NCBI RefSeq assembly: GCF_035690525.1
Contig: NZ_DASSKM010000037.1
Location: forward strand, 1-15,382
Direction of reading: 5' to 3'
Length of the DNA stretch: 15,382 nt
Origin: Salinisphaera sp035690525
GTDB taxonomy: Bacteria > Pseudomonadota > Gammaproteobacteria > Nevskiales > Salinisphaeraceae
This document shows, one piece after another, positions 13,197-15,382 of the stretch. Both the position numbers and the translations under genes were made by a program. Positions within the stretch are counted from its first letter, which is position 1, and every line of letters starts with the position of its first letter. The notes below the pieces were generated by a model. It made no database searches. It was not told the origin of the DNA and worked only from the letters and a program-made list of their open reading frames with translations.

Positions 13197-13421
13197 ATGA
13201 AAAACATCACCCTCAGCGCTGATGAAGCGCTGATCAACGCCGCGCGTGCCCGGGCACGTGCCGAGCACACGACGCTCAACGAGCAGTTCCGGCGCTGGCT
13301 CAACGATTATGCGCGCCGCGAGCAGCAGTTAGCGGAAGCGCGCGCCGTCATCGACAGCCTGCAGGGCTATGTGCGTACCGGCGGCCGTAAGTTCACGCGG
13401 GACGAGATGAATGAGCGATGA
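13197..13421 (+). CDS. Ribbon-helix-helix antitoxin (VapB-like), second pair
   Basis: The 74-residue protein starts MKNITLSADEALINAARARARAEHTTLNEQFRRWLNDYA. This is a beta strand plus two helices of the RHH/CopG type, with a run of small basic residues common in VapB antitoxins that pair with PIN toxins. The tail (about 50-74, GGRKFTRDEMNER) would wrap the toxin. ATG at 13197 is chosen over GTG at 13191, which would only add two residues. The toxin gene overlaps its end by 11 nt. It is not obviously related to the first antitoxin beyond the shared fold. Confidence 0.85.
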   Translation: MKNITLSADEALINAARARARAEHTTLNEQFRRWLNDYARREQQLAEARAVIDSLQGYVRTGGRKFTRDEMNER

Positions 13422-13830
13422 TTTCATCGACTCCAACGTCTTTGTTTATTTATTTGACGAAACGGACGCCCATAAAAACGCCATCGCCCGACGCGTGATC
13501 GAAGACGCGCTGGCGGACGGGACCGGTGCGATCAGTTACCAGGTCGTTCAAGAGACATTGCATGTGATCATGCGCAAGCTGCCGGTGCCGGTAACCTCGC
13601 CGGACGCGAAGCAGTTTCTGCATCGCGTTCTCGAGCCGTTATGGCAGATTATGCCCAGCGCAACGCTCATAGCCGGCGGTATCGATATCCAGGATCGCTA
13701 TCGATACGGTTTCTACGACAGCCTGATCATCGCGGCTGCGTTGGAGGCGGGCTGCAAGCGCTTGCTTAGCGAAGACATGCAGCACGGCCAGCGCATCGAT
13801 CGGCTGACGATCGAAAACCCGTTTCTCTAG
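13411..13830 (+). CDS. vapC: PIN-domain toxin ribonuclease (VapC-like), second pair
   Basis: The 139-residue PIN protein has Asp7 (DFIDSNVFVYLFD), Glu48 (YQVVQETLHVI), Asp103 (GFYDSLIIAAAL) and Glu121/Asp122 in LLSEDMQHGQRI, the four acidic positions of the PIN metal site. The LLSEDMQHG ending is typical of a PIN subgroup found with CopG-like antitoxins. It begins 11 nt before the antitoxin stop, so translation is coupled. It is last in the accessory stretch; glnS starts 100 nt further on. It differs clearly from the first toxin in length and sequence, so the two pairs are not a recent duplication. Confidence 0.88.
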   Translation: MSDDFIDSNVFVYLFDETDAHKNAIARRVIEDALADGTGAISYQVVQETLHVIMRKLPVPVTSPDAKQFLHRVLEPLWQIMPSATLIAGGIDIQDRYRYGFYDSLIIAAALEAGCKRLLSEDMQHGQRIDRLTIENPFL

Positions 13831-13847
13831 GCTCGGCTTGACCGTTA

Positions 13848-13874
13848 CAGCCGGCTGGGTAATCCCGGAGCCGG
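13848..13874. repeat. Dyad-symmetric element between the second toxin and glnS
   Basis: CAGCCGGCTG at 13848-13857 is a perfect 10-bp palindrome. CCGGCTGGG (13851-13859) can also pair with CCC and AGCCGG (13864-13866, 13869-13874) around a TAAT loop with a 2-nt bulge. It covers the -35 position of the glnS promoter. It may end the toxin transcript, bind a regulator, or both; no T tract follows. Confidence 0.45.
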
Positions 13875-13880
13875 TATAAT
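13875..13880 (+). promoter_or_regulatory. Consensus -10 box of glnS
   Basis: A perfect TATAAT stands 50 nt before the glnS ATG. No good -35 box lies 16-18 nt upstream; TTGACC at 13838-13843 is too far at 31 nt. The predicted leader contains a 6-bp hairpin (CGCTCG/CGAGCG, 13904-13918). Confidence 0.55.
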
Positions 13881-13930
13881 TGCGGGCTTGCTGATCGATT
13901 TGCCGCTCGGCTCGAGCGCTTAGGCGAACC

Positions 13931-15382
13931 ATGACTGATAACGCATCCAACGATTCAAAGGGCGGCACCAACTTTCTGCGTGCCCTGATCGCCGAGCAGA
14001 TCGAGAGCGGCGAGCAGATCGGCGAGGTCGTCACCCGGTTTCCGCCGGAGCCCAACGGCTATCTGCATATCGGCCACGGCGCCTCGATATGTCTGAATTT
14101 CGGGCTGGCCGAGCATTTCGGCGGCCGCTGCCGGCTGCGCTTCGACGATACCAATCCGGATGCCGAGGACCAGGAGTACATCGATTCCATCCAGGCCGAC
14201 ATTCATTGGCTGGGCTTCGAATGGGACGGCGAGCCCCGGTTTACGTCCGACTATTTCGATACGCTCCACGCCTACGCGCTGACGCTGATCGACGCCGGGC
14301 TGGCCTACGTCGACGAGCTGACGCCCGAGCAGATTCGCGAATATCGCGGCACGCTCACCGAGCCCGGCGTCGACAGCCCTCACCGCGATCGCGATCCGGC
14401 CGAGTCCCGCGCGATGTTCGAGGCCATGGCGCGCGGCGAATACGCCGAGGGTACGGCCAGCCTGCGCGCGAAAATCGATATGGCGTCGGGTAACATCAAT
14501 CTGCGCGATCCGGTCATTTATCGTATCCGCAACAAGGCGCATCATCAGACCGGCAACAAATGGTGCGTGTATCCGTCCTACGACTTCGCGCACGGCCAGT
14601 CGGATGCGATCGAGGGCGTGACGCATTCCATCTGCACGCTGGAATTCGAGGACCACCGCCCCCTCTACAACTGGCTGATCGAGCATCTGCCGGTGCCGTC
14701 ACGGCCGGTGCAGTACGAGTTCGCCCGGGTCAATCTGAACTACACCATCACCAGCAAGCGCAAGCTCAAGCGGCTGGTCGACGAAGGTATCGTCGATGGC
14801 TGGGACGACCCGCGCATGCCGACCATCAGCGGCATCCGCCGGCGCGGCTACACGCCGGAGTCCATCCGCGATTTCTGCGAAATGGTCGGTGTGTCGCGCA
14901 GCGGCGGCACGGTCGACACCGCCATGCTCGAGCACGCTGTCCGCGACCATCTGAACGCGGACGCCGGGCGCGCCATGTGCGTGCTCGACCCGCTCAAGAT
15001 CGTGATCACCAACTGGGACGAGGGCCGCGTCGAGACGTTGACCGCGCCCGGCCACCCCAATCGCGACGACATGGGGCGGCGCGAACTGCCGCTCACGCGC
15101 GAGATTTATATCGAGAAAGAAGACTTCCGCGAACAGGCGAACAAAAAGTACAAGCGCCTTGTGCTCGGCAAGAAGGTGCGCCTGCGCAATGCCTATGTGA
15201 TCGAAGCCCACGACGTCGTGAAAAACGACGCCGGCGAGATCGTCGAGGTGCACTGCACCTTTGACCCCGATACGCTTGGCGCCAATCCGGCCGACGGCGT
15301 CAAGCCGAAGGGGGTGATCCACTGGGTTTCGGCGAGCCACGGCAAGCAGGCGCGGGTGCGCATCTACGATCGGCTGTTCTCG
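13931..15382 (+). CDS. glnS: Glutaminyl-tRNA synthetase (3' end outside window)
   Basis: 484 codons are open to the right edge; the family is about 555 residues, so roughly the last 70 are missing. This is a class I synthetase that charges tRNA-Gln directly. The Rossmann domain has PEPNGYLHIGHG with HIGH at 46-49. The Gln-specific RFDDTNPDAEDQEYI follows at 70-84, and the KMSKS-type loop TSKRK is at 274-278. The all-beta anticodon-binding domain begins near 350 (LDPLKIVITNWDEG). GlnRS rather than GluRS is indicated by the close match to the E. coli GlnRS motif order and by the two beta-barrel domains instead of a helical C-terminus. The ATG at 13931 follows a weak AGGCG. It is a core gene immediately next to the accessory island. 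Confidence 0.96.
   Translation, partial: MTDNASNDSKGGTNFLRALIAEQIESGEQIGEVVTRFPPEPNGYLHIGHGASICLNFGLAEHFGGRCRLRFDDTNPDAEDQEYIDSIQADIHWLGFEWDGEPRFTSDYFDTLHAYALTLIDAGLAYVDELTPEQIREYRGTLTEPGVDSPHRDRDPAESRAMFEAMARGEYAEGTASLRAKIDMASGNINLRDPVIYRIRNKAHHQTGNKWCVYPSYDFAHGQSDAIEGVTHSICTLEFEDHRPLYNWLIEHLPVPSRPVQYEFARVNLNYTITSKRKLKRLVDEGIVDGWDDPRMPTISGIRRRGYTPESIRDFCEMVGVSRSGGTVDTAMLEHAVRDHLNADAGRAMCVLDPLKIVITNWDEGRVETLTAPGHPNRDDMGRRELPLTREIYIEKEDFREQANKKYKRLVLGKKVRLRNAYVIEAHDVVKNDAGEIVEVHCTFDPDTLGANPADGVKPKGVIHWVSASHGKQARVRIYDRLFS

Noticed and set aside
8888..13930. Flanking direct repeats (att sites) of the accessory stretch
   Set aside because: I compared the gaps after prpD and before glnS by eye and found no shared repeat; there is also no integrase or transposase in the window.
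14750..14764. TSKRK in place of the MSKRK-type loop in GlnRS as a possible defect
   Set aside because: The catalytic Lys/Arg positions are kept, and a Thr before SKRK is, as far as I recall, common in proteobacterial GlnRS.
1..15382. CRISPR array, tRNA or rRNA gene
   Set aside because: No regularly spaced repeats and no cloverleaf or rRNA-like sequence were seen; absence of tRNA by eye is less certain than a covariance search.

Overview
The window is GC-rich chromosomal DNA from a proteobacterium, most likely a gammaproteobacterium. Evidence for this is a class I glutaminyl-tRNA synthetase (typical of gamma/betaproteobacteria), an Lpp/OprI-like alanine-zipper lipoprotein with a C-terminal lysine, and PrpC/PrpD of the 2-methylcitrate cycle. 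Together with the wax-ester synthase/DGAT it recalls marine oil-storing genera such as Salinisphaera; that genus guess is an inference from gene content only.

Left part (1-2730), envelope and cofactor genes. The start of a 3-hydroxyisobutyryl-CoA hydrolase-type crotonase runs leftward off the edge. A small Lpp-like lipoprotein follows on the plus strand and converges, across a bidirectional hairpin terminator, on a leftward run: dodecin, pyridoxamine-phosphate oxidase (pdxH) and a periplasmic L,D-transpeptidase. The lipoprotein and the transpeptidase look like substrate and enzyme of an outer-membrane-to-peptidoglycan tether. Dodecin and PdxH share a flavin theme.

Middle part (2851-8887), propionyl-CoA and acyl storage, all rightward: acryloyl-CoA reductase (acuI/yhdH type), 2-methylcitrate synthase (prpC), a MAPEG membrane protein, a 302-bp non-coding gap with several inverted repeats, a WS/DGAT acyltransferase with a long basic low-complexity tail, and 2-methylcitrate dehydratase (prpD). 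AcuI makes propionyl-CoA, PrpC and PrpD burn it, and the crotonase at the left edge also belongs to a route (valine) ending in propionyl-CoA.

Right part (about 8890-13830), a compact defence/accessory island: an RHH antitoxin plus PIN toxin, then only 2 nt later a 912-residue MmeI-type (type IIL) fused restriction endonuclease-methyltransferase, then an unrecognised zinc-ribbon protein, then a second, unrelated RHH antitoxin plus PIN toxin. Both toxin-antitoxin pairs overlap by exactly 11 nt, and both have a TGTACA-centred palindrome just upstream. The endonuclease-methyltransferase keeps a D-x9-EHK nuclease motif, a DPACGCGNF SAM site and an NPPF adenine-methyltransferase motif. Its specificity region has visibly lower GC than its ends.

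The window closes with glnS (partial at the right edge) behind a consensus TATAAT -10 box. I saw no tRNA, rRNA, CRISPR array, transposase or integrase.
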